A DNA stretch of 64,000 nucleotides from Atherix ibis (GCA_958298945.1 OY282605.1:108868267-108932266); one strand, 5' to 3'. Shown: positions 25,761 to 38,235, counted from the stretch's first letter. The notes: generated from the sequence alone by a model not told the origin. Program-made: numbers and translations.

Positions 25761-27835
25761 CAAATTTATTGAAATTTCTATCAAAGAGTAAATGTAGAAT
25801 CAAATATTTTTAAGAGTAAATGTAGATTGGACACTTTTTTATGCTATTTTAATATCAAAATCCACATTTTCAGCAAAAATATCTAGAATAGCAAATAGCC
25901 CGTATTAAAAATTATACAAAAAAATATTTTTGTTGAAAATCAAAATGTTGCTGTAAATTATTTTAATACATTTGAAAAAAAAGGTAACATCAGAAAAATA
26001 CCCTCTTATTAGTTATATAAACTCTATCTACAAGTATGTATTGTATTTTTGTTGTATTTATTAAATATTTTGATTTGCTTATTTAATATTTTAAGTAGTC
26101 TGTGCTACTCAGCAAAAATTATACAATCAAAATCAAATTTAGCTAATATGTGAGAATTTACTCAAAGTTTCTATTTATTTTAGATTAAAGATTTTTGATT
26201 TTAGATTTTATACGCTGATAATAAATATAGACAAATTTACTGTGAAAATAATGCTTTATTTAATGTTATTTTTATTTTTATTTTTTATTTTTTTATTATT
26301 GTTGATTGATTGCAGAAAATTTGTTTAAAAAAGGAATCGATTTTTTTAGGATTTTTATTTTTTAAGATAGATTATTTATGAAAATACCAACAACAACAAA
26401 AAATAAAAAAAATATATTAGAAAAAAGATCATGAATAAGTCAGCGAAAATTCCCATAATCTAGGAAGAGAGAGAAGAGAGGGTAAATAAAGGCAAAATCA
26501 ACCAATTTTCATACTCAAATCAAGTGAAAACCTTTTCAAATAATATTGCGATGATATTTTGTAAAAGATTTTTAAAGAGCAACAGCACATTTTCCATTTA
26601 AATGAGCATTCAATCAATCATCATATTATAAATCAATAAAAATGTAATCTTCACGGTTAAGCTTAAATAAGCAAAATTATTTTTTCTCTTCATGCCACTC
26701 GTAACTTTAACTTTATTGATAAAATTGATACGAAGAGTACAATGTGCGTGGGTGGTGGTTGGATACCTCGGATACTGTACGCTTAGCTCAATAAGGAGCA
26801 GGAAAATTTTATGGTACCAATTTCACTATCGATGGTTTTTCCCGCTTTTCACTTTTTTTTTTGTTCGTCCCTTCTTTTTTTTGAATGCTAAGTTATTTAC
26901 TTGTAGTTTTTTATTCTATTTTGTTGTGCTCTAATCCGAAAAGGGAGGTTTTCATTCAAACCGTTGACCTTATCTTATCTTATCAAATGCATTTAGGCTA
27001 ATGTCTAAATATTCAACATATTAGCCTACTTAAATATTTATTCTAAATTAATAAGACCGTATAAATATTTAAATAGGACAAATTATGGGACGTTTGATTA
27101 AATGATTTTCGATCTTTGTAACTTTGAGAATCTTTTTCTTTTTTTTTTTTAGTATCGCATTTTCTATAATATTTCATAAATAAATAAATAAAGTGATTGG
27201 ATTGAAGTTTAGACGATGAAGCAAAATTCAAAATAATTTCGAGTAGAAAACTATAAATATTATATGGAAAAATCGATTACATGACCAAGTTTTGATAGCT
27301 CTTACAGTCTAGATAATCCATTCAAACATCGTACGTTTAGCTTGGCAGTTGGACGTGTAGTTCAAATAAACAATTTTTCATTTCCATTTGCGTTTAGATG
27401 CAATTTACAATAATGTATCCACTATAGTACATGATTGATAATTCTACGATAAGAAAATAGTCGAAATATTTACATTTAAGTTAAATCAACTTAGATAATG
27501 ACTGCATACAAATTCACTCGGTCGGTAACCACTTTTTACCATTTTCTGGTATGTGAACAGACACAATTTATTTATGAATTTTGTGTGCGATTTTGCGAAT
27601 AAACGAACATGTTATCACTGGACTATGTGTCTCAGCTGCTAACTTATTTTCAGTTGATCGTATCATTTGTAGTGGGAATGTCTAACAATTTTAGTTAAAA
27701 ATATCAAAAATAATTGAAAAATTTCAAAAAGTTCTAAATTTTAAATAGTAAAAACTATTTCCAAATTAAATTCGTTTGCTCAAATAATTACATAAAAAAT
27801 TAAAAACAAAATTTTTAATTAAAAGTAATTTTTTT
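25760..27835. other. Gene-free AT-rich sequence
   Basis: No coding or repeat signal recognised. Open frames here (for example 26692-26934) are hydrophobic translations of T-rich sequence. Confidence 0.5.
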
Positions 27836-27936
27836 TTATCATTTAGTTGGAATATTATTTGTTTCTGTGAAGTTTTTTTATCATTTAGTTGGAATATTAT
27901 TTGTTTCTGTAGTTGGAATATTATTTGTTTCTGTGA
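27836..27936 (+). repeat. Local tandem duplication (~30-45 bp unit)
   Basis: A unit containing AGTTGGAATATTATTTGTTT plus CTGT is present three times in succession (about 27845, 27889 and 27912), the first two with a longer 5' part. Confidence 0.85.
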
Positions 27937-28029
27937 AGAAAAGATTGAAAAAATATTACAAAATCGAAAACAACCAATTAATAATAAATAATAAGAAAAT
28001 ATTGCTAAAAAATTTCGAAAAACAACATT

Positions 28030-28890
28030 TTAAGACGCCATGTTTAGTATTGTTTTTTTTTTAAATATTTTCAGTTTCTTTAGTAGTTTATGTTTGTTTA
28101 AAATGCCATCTTTAGTTGATGTCTGGAAGCGCGCCATCATTAAAAAATAGTGACTTAGGACGCCATCTTTAATAGATCTGGCAAAGCATTTTAAAACGCC
28201 ATCTTTAGTATTGTTTATTTAAAATGTCATCTTTAGTCGTTTTTTTTAAATGATATCTTTAGTTTATTTCTGAGAGTGCGCCAACATTCAAAAATAGTGA
28301 CTAATGGCGCCATTGTTAGTAGATTTGCAAAAGTATTATAAGACGCCATCTTTAGTAATTTTTTTAAAAATGCCTTTTTCAGTTGATTTTTGGAAGCGCG
28401 CCATCTTTAAAAAATAGTGACTTAGGACGCCATCTTTAATAGACCTGGCAAAGCATTCTAAGACGCCATCTTTAGTATTGTTTATTTAAAATGTCATCTT
28501 TAGTCGTTTTTTTTAAATGCTATCTTTAGTTTATGTCTGAGAGTGCGCCAACATTCAAAAATAGTGACTAATGACGCTATTGCTAGTAGATTTGCAAAAG
28601 TATTATAAGACGCCATCTTTAGTAATTTTTTTAAAAATGCCTTCTTCAGTTGATTTTTGGAAGCGCGCCATCTTAAAAAAATAGTGACTTAGGACGCCAT
28701 CTTTAAAAGATCTGGCAAAGCATTTTAAGACGCCATCATTAGTATTGTTTATTTTAAATGTCATCTTTAGTCCTTTTTTTAAATGCTATTTTTAATTGAC
28801 TCCTGGAAGCGCGCCATATTTAAAAAATAGTGACTAGGGACGCCATCTTTAATAGATCTGGCAAAGAATTTTAAGACGCCATCTTTAGTA
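28030..28890 (+). repeat. 'GACGCCATCTTTAGT' array with 267-bp higher-order repeat
   Basis: Diverged short units around (A/G)CGCCATCTTTAGT follow one another at about 30-40 bp. A longer module beginning AGTGACTTAGGACGCCATC starts at 28149, 28416 and 28683, giving exactly 267 bp twice, with a truncated fourth copy at 28829. Each module carries the same order of unit variants, including GGAAGCGCGCCATC and GAGTGCGCCAAC. Confidence 0.9.
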
Positions 28891-28989
28891 TTGTTGTTTT
28901 TTTTAAGTCACTTAAAAGACTTCTTTATTAAAACAACCACGAACTTTGTTGTAGAATCTTCGCTTTTGAGACAGCTTTCCATTTTGATG

Positions 28990-29240
28990 AGCTGTGGTCG
29001 ATCAAGATGGCAGTAAGGGTTGTAGATTACACTACTCTTCAAATCATGGAAGCACATTCCTCTTCAGTAACGGCCAGGAAGCCCTAAAAGGCATTCGTGT
29101 ACAAACCAGTCGGGTAATCCTTTTCTCAACAATATTTGATATAATCTGTAGAACAACAGGATGTTAAATTGTATTTTGTTCAAGGTCATGTGGGAATTTT
29201 TGCTCCATTATGGACTTTTAAGGCTTTTCAATACCTTTTC
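28990..29240 (+). pseudogene. Non-LTR retroposon RNase H domain relic
   Basis: Three motifs appear in the right order on the plus strand, in shifting frames. DGSK (29006-29017) matches the first catalytic block (TDGSK). FSNGQEALKGIRVQTSRVI (about 29070-29125) matches FSDSQAALKAL...SRxV with the catalytic Asp changed to Asn. VKLYFVQGHVGIF (about 29165-29205) matches VxLxWVPGHxGI. The final GNExAD block is not seen. It directly abuts the 267-bp repeat array. Confidence 0.6.
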
Positions 29241-29719
29241 CAAGTCCTCTTACTTATATCTATGTTAAATTATGAGAAAGACGACTTGGAAAACGATCAA
29301 AAAAATTTGTAATCACCTCTTACAAGTCCATCCAAATAACAAACAGCCAAATTCATTAAGGTCCCTGGCTGATGTCCTAGAGACCTTACATACAAACAAA
29401 CAATTTAAACATACTATCTTGAAAAGTATCCGAAATTATTAAAACTTTCTTGCTGTAATTAAAAGCGTAATTATTACTGTTTCTTGGAAACGTTTTTACT
29501 CTAAAAACTTGAAAATAAACTAAAAGAATTATTCCAATCTTCGTAAAAAAGTATATACTTTTAGCACTTGAATTTCTGTTTAAAAAAAAAGTAAGTGCCT
29601 AGGAAAATATGTATGTATGGTTACGCTCGGATCATGCTGTAAATAATCGTTAAGGTTTTTTTTAAATGGAAAAAAAACTAAATTTTATATAAAAATAATG
29701 TTTAAGAAATATGATATTA

Positions 29720-29795
29720 TCGATAAAATTAGGTCACGGTGGCTAGGACACTTAAGAAGGAAGTCTTTACGGTTTCGGTACGTTCATCCATAGGT
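29720..29795 (+). pseudogene. Possible retroposon C-terminal scrap
   Basis: IRSRWLGHLRRKSLRF on the plus strand resembles the C-terminal 'RWLGHVxRM' motif of endonuclease-RT retroposons. The match is short and isolated. Confidence 0.35.
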
Positions 29796-29799
29796 GATG

Positions 29800-31740
29800 T
29801 AAAATGGAATTTATTGAAAGATTAGATAGTTCAAGTGGAACAGCAGAGCATATTAGAATAAAATACTGAATAAGAATAGTGAGAACTATGTAATAGAAAA
29901 TAGGATAGGCTGGTACAAGTAAGGGTAGTAGAAGAAAGGATATTAGAATAGCGAATTGTGATAATAATGATCTAGGATAATAAGAAACTATGTTGATGAC
30001 GATTAAAGTTTAAATGGTAAAAGAAGGGAGCGCCAAAGTATTGACGTTTTGTTTTAAGAGGACCAGAAAAGATGGGCTAATAAGTTTCGTTTACTTTTAT
30101 TATCCTTCCAGTTCACAATTAATAATAAAATAATTTCCACCAAATATGGTATTAAGATAATTACTCTAATACTTTTTTGAAAATACTTTAAACAAATTAG
30201 TTTATAAATGTCTAAATATTTCTCATTTACAACGTTCAGAATTAAATAAATAATAATATTTTTCTTGTCTGTTTTTCTTAAGTAATAAATCTTTTTAAAA
30301 CATGTATATATGTACATACATAAATATTGTCATTAAAAATAAATATTATATGTGACATGTTTCCCCTTTTACTTAATTAAGATTTATCAACAGAAAAAAC
30401 AATCTCGAAGGATTAAAATTTATACTTTGTAAAAGTCGACAGTTGTTCTAACTCTCTGCAAGGGTTGATAATTATCACTCCTTCCTCTTCAACTGGAATA
30501 TCCAAAAGTTTCGCATATAAATTTTACCAACACTCTAGCAAATAAATAAATTTTTAACTTAGATTAAATCAAAAAGTCATTAAGTTGAATATTTCAGGGA
30601 CACGTAGAAAAAAGTGAGGATAACATGAAAAGTGTGAAAATGATAACTTTTATCCAAAGTCTAAAAAAAAAGGGTGGCGGCAGTGAAGGAGAAGCCAACA
30701 AACAAAAAATAAAAGAAAGGAAGGCGAAATTTTTTCCCTCCATTTCTCTTTTTTGCATCAAAAAAAAAATCGTATCAACTTCTTTACTGTGTTAATCTAT
30801 AAAAAAAAAGTTTCCAAATTCATTTTTCATTCAAAATTAAACAAATAATTTCATTAAAACGGAAAACATACCCTTAAACAGTGTATAATTGAACTCTCCT
30901 TTTTTATACAATGTTCGTATCTATTTAGTATCTATAAGATTTTCAGTGTAAGAAAATTGTTGATAGTAATTAACTCTTCTAATATTTATACTAGTTCAGG
31001 GAAAAATCAAAGTAAAACTGAATGGTAAAAAAATGAAAATAAAAAAAGAAATCAGCAAAAATTTCTCATACCAATAGTAATTAATCAACAAATAATAATA
31101 AATCGCTATTCTATTTTCATAATATGAACTATAAATCATATAAAGATGCTTTGAAGCCCGTAACGATTATTTTAAGGGATTTTTGTTTTTGATGAATATG
31201 ATTGTGCAAATTTGAAAATTTCAACATAAAATAATAAAGTCATCAATTTCAAGATAAACATTAATTAAGATTAATTACGAAATTCGGGGAAAATTAATAC
31301 TAATTGCAAAGGCAAAAAAAAAAATTCATAACAACTGGAAAAGCAACACAGCAATGCCGAGTGGTAGGCAAATATAATAAGGGATAACGATTCGGTTCGA
31401 GTGTTATTATTATTAGTATTATTATAATTACAACCTATTACGGATACTATTTTCAGTGTTACTATTTTTGTTATTATTTTTATTACTATTCGAATGTTTC
31501 TATAACCATAATTATTAACTTAAGAAGTTATTAGAAATTTCAGTCCATTTAATTTTGGTTAATTATTTCGCATTTTTATAAATCGGAATTTATTTTTTTT
31601 AAATGCTTTTACATAGCAAAAAAAAAGCTCCTAGTTACAACCTAATATCCTGGAGCAAATTTCCAAAAAAAAACTTTAGTCCTGATATTCAATGTTTACT
31701 CTGAAAACTTTCAGTCATTCAAATAATTCCTAAACCAAAT
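29800..31740. other. Gene-free AT-rich sequence
   Basis: Nothing recognised except simple (TTATTA)n-like stretches near 31.4 kb. Confidence 0.5.
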
Positions 31741-32350
31741 AAACCAGTTCCTATAGACCTACACATCATCCTATAGACCTACACATATCAGCATCCTACG
31801 AATTCTTGGTGATATTTTTGAAAAGCTCTTAATCTATATATGTGTAGGTGATGAAAGAATTATTTCTGATCATCAATTTGATTTCCAATCTGAACACTCC
31901 CCAATCCTTTATCCAGAAACGTCCGGAGCTAGTTAATCGTAGAGGAATTGTGTTCCATCACGATACACCTTCGATCACCCGTCAAAAAATATTCGAGATT
32001 GGATGTGATGTGTTAAGTACATTGCATCCTCTTCTGAGAATTGCGCAGAAGTATTTTTAGATATAGCCCAAGTTTTCGGTCGTGTGAAGTATCCTGGGAT
32101 CCTTTTGAAACTGAAGAACTTCCTTCCTTCATAATACCTTATTATTAATTAATACTCCTCTGCCACCGTCATTTACAAGTATCAGTTAACTCAGAATCTT
32201 CAGAAATACAATATATCCTATTTTAGACAGAGTTCTACAAGGCAGTATCCTTGGTCCCACATTATATAATATTTATACCCAGGACATTCCATCTGATTCT
32301 AATACTGTCATTTTCAAATATGGATATGATACGGCCTATACAAATCCTCA
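31740..32350 (+). pseudogene. Jockey-like reverse transcriptase relic, interrupted by mariner
   Basis: The 5' part (about 31755-31900) translates in shifting frames to pieces like RPISILRILGDIFEKLLI and ISDHQFDFQSEH, matching RT residues PISLLPxLGKxFEKLL and DHQFGFRxxHS. The 3' part (about 32230-32345) gives VLQGSILGPTLYNIYTQDIP, matching VPQGSxLGPxLY. A degraded palm motif follows (KYGYDTAY where xxADDTA is expected). Between them lies an unrelated mariner fragment (31905-32140). A further possible C-terminal piece lies at 32460-32600. There are many stops; it is dead. Confidence 0.7.
31905..32140 (+). pseudogene. Mariner transposase fragment inside jockey relic
   Basis: The frame at 31848-32060 contains FIQKRPELVNRRGIVFHHD. 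This matches the stretch ending in the second catalytic Asp of SETMAR-type mariners (QKRPELxNRRGIVFHHDNARPH). It is followed by TRQKIFEIGCDVLSTLHP, matching TRQKLLELGWDVLxHPPYSPD, but the NARPHTS residues are deleted. The last catalytic block is lost. Downstream DLEDxx-like pieces are not clear. Confidence 0.75.
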
Positions 32351-32639
32351 TATAGCTTCCAAAAATTTTTAATCCCATTAAAAAACAGATCATCCTTCAG
32401 GATCTGCGCATTTCCCGTTATCAAAATTTTCACTCCCATTTATCCTATAGTCATAGTCCACTCCTAAGAGAATTTTTCTCTATTACCCTTCCTGGAAACA
32501 CTCATCGGAGACTAATGAGATAAGGCATTGAGATTTTTCAGAGCCATCGAACTCTCGCATACTCCCACGATGCGTATTTACTCCCACTTTATGCTGCACA
32601 ATATTATTAATTAATTATTGATGTTAATCTGCTTGTTAC

Positions 32640-32880
32640 AATAAAATTTATAGTTGCAGATATTAGGATTTTTTTTTAAAAAACCTCAATTATTAAGCAA
32701 AATTTGAGGCTTTATTGTGGAAAAATGCCCACAATTTTTTTAAAAATCCTAAATTATTCAGGAAAATTCTCAAAATTTGAGGTTTCATTGTGGAAAAATG
32801 CCCACAATTTTTTTAAAAATCCTGAATTATTAAGCAAAATTCTTGCTTAATAATTCAGGATTTTTAAAAAATTCATTGTG
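32640..32880 (+). repeat. ~72-bp tandem repeat ending in a hairpin
   Basis: TTGTGGAAAAATGCCCACAA plus a T/A run and AAATCC recurs at about 32715 and 32787, and partially at about 32875 (spacing 72 then about 89 bp). TTGTGG and CCACAA form a small internal stem in each unit. Confidence 0.85.
32809..32871. repeat. Perfect 29-bp inverted repeat with 5-nt loop
   Basis: Arms 32809-32837 and 32843-32871 are exact reverse complements around AATTC. It lies at the third unit of the 72-bp repeat and abuts the mariner relic that follows. Confidence 0.95.
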
Positions 32881-33500
32881 GAAAAATGCCGGGTGCGGCA
32901 GGATGTCCCATTTCGATGTTTCCAGGTTGGTTTTAACTACCTTAGCAACATGTAGCCGAGCGTTCTCGTGCTTCAAAATCACTTTGTTGTGTGTCTTTGC
33001 TCATATTGTGGCCGTTTTTTTTAATGCTCGGCTCAAACGCATCAGTTGTGTTCGGTAGCGAGCTCCTGCGCTAGTTTCACCCGGTTGCAACAGCTCATAA
33101 TATACTAGGCCGTGGTGGTCCCACCAAATACATAGCATGAGTTTCGAGCATAGCCGCGGCGCCCCCACGATTTTTTTCGCTTTGGATTATCGTAATGGTC
33201 CCACTTTTGGTCGCCAGTTACAATATGATGCAGAAAACCCTTCCTTTTTTGCCGTTCGAGCACCTGTTCGCACGTGAAAAAACGCCGTTCGACGTCTCTC
33301 GGCTGGAACCCAATTTCCTTACTTTTAGATCATTATCAAGGCTTTCAAACTATAAAAAATGGCTTATTTTGTCACGCCCAATAAATCTGTAAGTTCTTGT
33401 TTTTGCGTCTTCAAACTTTTTTACCGGTACGGGTAACACTCCTTGTCTTTCACGTCGAAATCAACACTTTTGTAGCGTTGGAACCATTCAATCATCAGGA
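32875..33500 (-). pseudogene. Mariner transposase relic (minus strand)
   Basis: Read on the minus strand from about 33490, residues match a mariner transposase from the linker onward. SVDFDVKDKE is followed by a LTDLLGVTK HTH piece, GNWVPAERRRT, and KVGPLR/KAKK pieces where the first-Asp region would be. Then comes MLCIWWDHHGLVYYELLQPG (about 33040-33150), matching the WWDxxGVVYYELLKPGET block. RYRTQLMRLSRALKK is next. Only scraps of the second-Asp region remain before the sequence runs into the hairpin repeat. Frameshifts and stops throughout. It is a different lineage from the 38.2-kb element. Confidence 0.8.
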
Positions 33501-35275
33501 CTATGATTATTGATAATATCAAATTTGAGAGTTATTTTTAAGCATTTTATTTTATGCGTTTTATATAAAACCAATTCTATTCGTAATTATCAGATGCAGT
33601 ATTATCCATTTTATAGTTCGGAAAGCACAGTCCCGTCATATTACGCACATCAAACATATATATTATCCAAGATAGCGTTTGCCATTATCGATAGTTTAAC
33701 CAATGAAGAAATTGTAAAAATTTTATTTTACCTACAAAATATGTGATTTTCACATTTCTAACAAAATTTTCTTCAACGATAAGTGCAGAAGCCAGTGTAT
33801 CCGCGAAAAGTGACTCTCTCGTGTGCAATTCAGTCTAAAGATGTCATTAGCCTGTATTTCTTTGAAAATAAAAATGGAAAGACCCGCTCTAGCAGCACAT
33901 CTTTCTTGTGCTAAGCAGCATTAAGGCGACCCTTCCGATGCAGATTTTCTGGGTGATATCTCATTATTACGCTTATTCTCATTCGGTTAATCCCAACCGT
34001 GTTTACTAAGGAACTATAATTTCAAGAAATATGTGAAGACGTCTTATGATAAGAATCCATTTAACTATACCCAATGCTGATTGGTTTTTGGTCCCTTAAA
34101 TAAAAATGTATGATTTCGGACTTTAAAAAGTTTCTGTAAATTTGAATTTTTCAAACAGTTTTTGTACAAGAAAATTGTCGGATTACAAAATAGTTTAAGG
34201 TAACTTTCAAAATGAATCAAAAATGGGGAGAAAAGGAAAATTCTATTACAACTGAAAGAAAATCTGCCGTTAAATTCAATTTTCGCATATAAAATTTTTT
34301 TAACATAAACTACAGATAAAAACTATCCATCACTGACAAAATTATTAAGCTTCAAAATTACTAACAATTTACTTAAAAATACATCTTTCAATTGGAATTA
34401 ATTTTATTGTTGATATTTACATAGATTTGTATAAAATCTAACGTCCTTTAAATGTAAACAAAATTCCACTATTATAGAAAACAGCAGCAAAAAATAAAAA
34501 AACGCAAAACAAAAACTAAAACAACATGGCAAGGTATCCAATTGAAAACTCCAAGAGGGAGATTGCGTGCAATGGAAACGACAACCATTTATAAAATATT
34601 AAAACGAATTACACCTATTAAATGCTAAATGAAATTATTAAACATAATGGATACCATTTCTTATAAGAACATCGTAGATTTCATGCCATGGAAATAAAAA
34701 CATTTTCCCAACAAACACTCAAACAAACGTACAATATATAAATAAGTAAGTATGTATGTGCAAATAGAACCGGCACTATAGTTATTGGGGACCATTCGTA
34801 ATAAATAGTAAAATTTATGATATTAGGCAGGCTTAATGGTTGGTGTCAGCAAATTGGACTGGCGATGGAATTTGGAATTGGCAGTGGCATCGTTGCCTAT
34901 TTTAAATAAAATTTTGATTGGGCTGAAATAAAAATTAAATGAAAGGAAATTAAATAAAATAAATAAATTTCGTAGACGGCAAGTTTACAATGCAACGAGT
35001 TCGTAAATGGCTAAATTTAGAAACAAATAAGAAAAATTACTCAATGCCCCCATTTGCCGTTCACACTCGTCTCGGCCTAGTCAGGTGAGGAATAATCACA
35101 ATCGGATTTGTGCGCATGCCTATTGGATTAAAAATGTGGGGCCAACTGGACAAGTCATCTGCTGGAGAATATTGTGCAGTTTCTTAGAGTCCTCTGATTG
35201 TGCGTGTGTAATTTTCGGAACAAAAAATGTTAAATTTCATTAATAAAAGAAGATAATTGGAACTAAAAATTTAAT
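33500..35275. other. Gene-free AT-rich sequence
   Basis: No recognised element. A slightly GC-richer patch at 35.04-35.2 kb has no open frame of note. Confidence 0.5.
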
Positions 35276-37430
35276 AATTAGTTGTGAAAATTCCCATTAC
35301 GATTTTTTTGTGAAAAGTTCTTAAATCGACGACAAAAGAAAACCGTGACGTGTTGTGAAATATTGCCAATAAATGGTAGACTTTCCACTATACACATAAA
35401 TTCCAAAATAATCCTCTTACGAGTTTTTGTGAAATTATTTACAAGCGATTTTTTCTTTGAAAAAAATTTAAAAGTGATTTTGTTTTTATGGAAAATTTTC
35501 ATTACGATTTTTCGTGAAAAATTCTCACATCGACAAAATTTTTTTCGTGAAAAATTCTCAAATTTACGATTTTTTTTTGTGAAGTCTTACCGCGACCTGT
35601 TTTACAATATTACCAATAAATAGTACATAGTGAACAAATTCCCCTGCAAAGTTTTGTGAATATTTTCTTCAACGAGTGGAAAATTTGTCCTACGAGTGTT
35701 TACAGAAAATTTCCTTTCCGAGATATTTTATTGGAAAATTTCCGTTAAGTTTTAGTGAGAAATTCGGGTTGCGAGATTTTGTGTTTTGTCAGTTTTTGCA
35801 AAAAATCTACTTTATGACATTATGTGAAAAGTTTCCCTACAACATTATTATTATTTTGTGGAGAATTTCATTCAAATCTTTAAAGAAAAATTTCCCCTTC
35901 CGAGTTTTTGTGGAAAATTTCCCTTACGAGATTTTGTGGAAAAATTTTCCTAATATTTTTTTTTGGAAAATTCCCTTTTTATGCTTTTGCGAAAATTTGC
36001 AAATTTCATTTACGAGATTTTCTGAAAAATTTTACCTACGATTTTTTTTAGGAAAAATTTTTTTTTAAACTTTTTGTGCAAAATTTTCGTTAATAGTTTT
36101 TGAAAACAAATTTTCTTTACGAGATTTTGCGAAAAATTTCAAATTTTCTTTACGAGATTTTGTGAAAAATTTCACCCACGAGGTTTTTTTGAGAAAATTT
36201 CCCTTTTAAGTTTTTGTTCAAAATTTCCGTTTATAGTTTTTGTGAAAAATTTCCCTTACAAATTGCAAATTTTCATTACGAGATTTTGCAGAAAATTTCA
36301 AATTTTCTTCACGAGATTTTTTAGAATAATTTCCGCTTCAAGCTTTTGCGCACAATTTCCGTTCATAATTTTTGAAAAAAAAAATTCGTAAGAAGACTTC
36401 GTGGAAAAATTTCCTGATTTTTTTTGAAAATCTCATTTTTTAGTTTTTTGCGAAAATTTGCCAATTTTTGTTACGACGATTTGCGGACACTTTCAAATTT
36501 TCGTCACAAGATTTTCTGAAAAATTTCACCTACGAGTTATTTTTTGAGATAATTTCCCCTTCAAAGTTTTTTCGCACAGTTTCCGTTCATAATTTTTGTT
36601 CAAAATTTCCCCCGCAAGAGTTCGTGCGAAAATTTTCCTGATTTTTTTTTTTAAATCCTTGTTTTTGTTTTTGTAAAAATTTGCAAATTTTCTTTACGAG
36701 ATTTTCTGAAAAACTTCACCTACGAGTTATTTTTTAGGAAAATTGCCACTTCAAGCTTTTGTGCATAATTCCCGTCAATAATTATCGGGAACAAAATTAA
36801 TTTACAAGTTTTTTTGCATAAATGAATAATTTCACTAAAAATTTTCCAACAATCTTTTTTTTTAATTTTTGTTACAAGTTTTTGAAATTCTTACAATATT
36901 TTACGAAAAATATTCTTTATGAAATTATGCGAAAAATTTCCTCACAACTTTTTTGATTGTTTATGGAAAATTTCGTTCAAAAGCTGTTGAAAAAATTTTC
37001 ATATTTTTTTACGAGATTTTCCGCAAAATTTCTCTTCCGAGATTATGCATAGACATTAAAATTTCAATCGTGAGATATTGTGTTAAATTTCCCAAACGAG
37101 TTTTTGTGAACGTCTTTTTGGGAAATTTCTTTTAAAAGACTTTTGAAACATTTTGGCTACGAGTTTTCGTGTAAAATTTTATTACGAGTTTTTATAAAAA
37201 AAATTTCTTTTATGGAATTATACGAAAAAAATCCTTACTAATTTTTTGTTTTTTATGGAAAAAATTATTTTTTGAGCTTTTGTGAATAATTTCACCTACG
37301 AGTCGTTTTTGGAATAATTCTTTTAAAAGCTTTATTGAAAATTTCTTACACTAGTTTTCGTGAAAGATTTCCTGAACGAGTTGTTGTGGAAAATTTCCCT
37401 TACGAGTTTTGTGCTTAAAAATTTTATCAA
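35275..37430 (+). repeat. 2.1-kb degenerate minisatellite (TTACGAG...TTTTGTGAAAAATTTCC)
   Basis: Units of about 25-40 bp, built from (T)TACGAG, TTTTTGTG and (A)AAATTTCC, repeat several dozen times with substitutions and indels. ORFs in the tract, such as 35676-36068, simply translate these units (FSEKF, ENFPY) and are not genes. Confidence 0.92.
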
Positions 37431-38206
37431 TAACATAAATTTTTAAATTTTACGGTTTTCTGTCGAATATCTTTTAGGTGTTTTTGTAAATATTAAAAAT
37501 ATTTAAAATTTAATTTTTTTTTGTTAAAATTAATTTAATTTGTGGTAAAAACAATATGCGTTTAATAACTCTAAGTATATAAATACTCAAAATAAGTTAA
37601 ATTTCATATTATTAATTAATATACAAACAAAAACTACACCAGAGCACATTTTATGTTCAAGTACCAATACATACGGAAGAAGTTTGAGTTAAATTTCTTT
37701 TATAGTTTAATTAAAATCAACTAAAATTTACTGTACAATTTAATTAAGTGTAAATAAATTCATATAAAAGTTCGTCTCTACACCATAGAGACAGAGGCTA
37801 AACTTAACGAAAATGCTACCATGTATTTTATCTCGTGTAGATAGTCTAAATTAATTAAGAGTTAAACCATAATGTAACATGAACCATAATGTAACAAGAG
37901 TACAAAGTGATAGTTGGCAATGGTTTCCAAACATTGTCAAATTGGAGGTGGTGTGAAAATGTGCGTAGAAGGCGGGACGTTTTATTATTTCCTACAGGGA
38001 CTACCAAAAATGGCATTATCCCACTATTGGCATGGATTAAAGGTAACGAATGAACAATATTAATTTATTATTGATGCAAAACTCTGTAGGATATACAAAA
38101 TTTCTATAACTACGAAGATTAGAAGTGCATACCGCCGACTAATCACATTTAGACACATTTGGTTATGGACATTTTTAGTTTTAGTTGAGTCTGAACAGCG
38201 ATTGTA
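37430..38206. other. Left flank of mariner, gene-free
   Basis: A 16-bp direct duplication (AACCATAATGTAACA) at about 37865-37900. Otherwise nothing recognised. Confidence 0.5.
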
Positions 38207-38235
38207 CGTGGGCTACTATATATATTTCTGGCCTA
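38207..38235 (+). repeat. Mariner terminal inverted repeat, 3' side
   Basis: Outer end abuts TA at 38205-38206. It pairs with 39436-39464 with one mismatch. It lies about 37 bp beyond the transposase stop codon. Confidence 0.93.

Noticed and set aside
28030..28890. CRISPR-like appearance of regular short repeats
   Set aside because: Units are diverged, have no constant repeat plus unique spacer structure, and lie in a eukaryotic genome. It is a nested tandem repeat.
35676..36068. 130-codon plus-strand ORF
   Set aside because: Lies wholly in the degenerate minisatellite and translates its units (EKF, ENFP). No domain.
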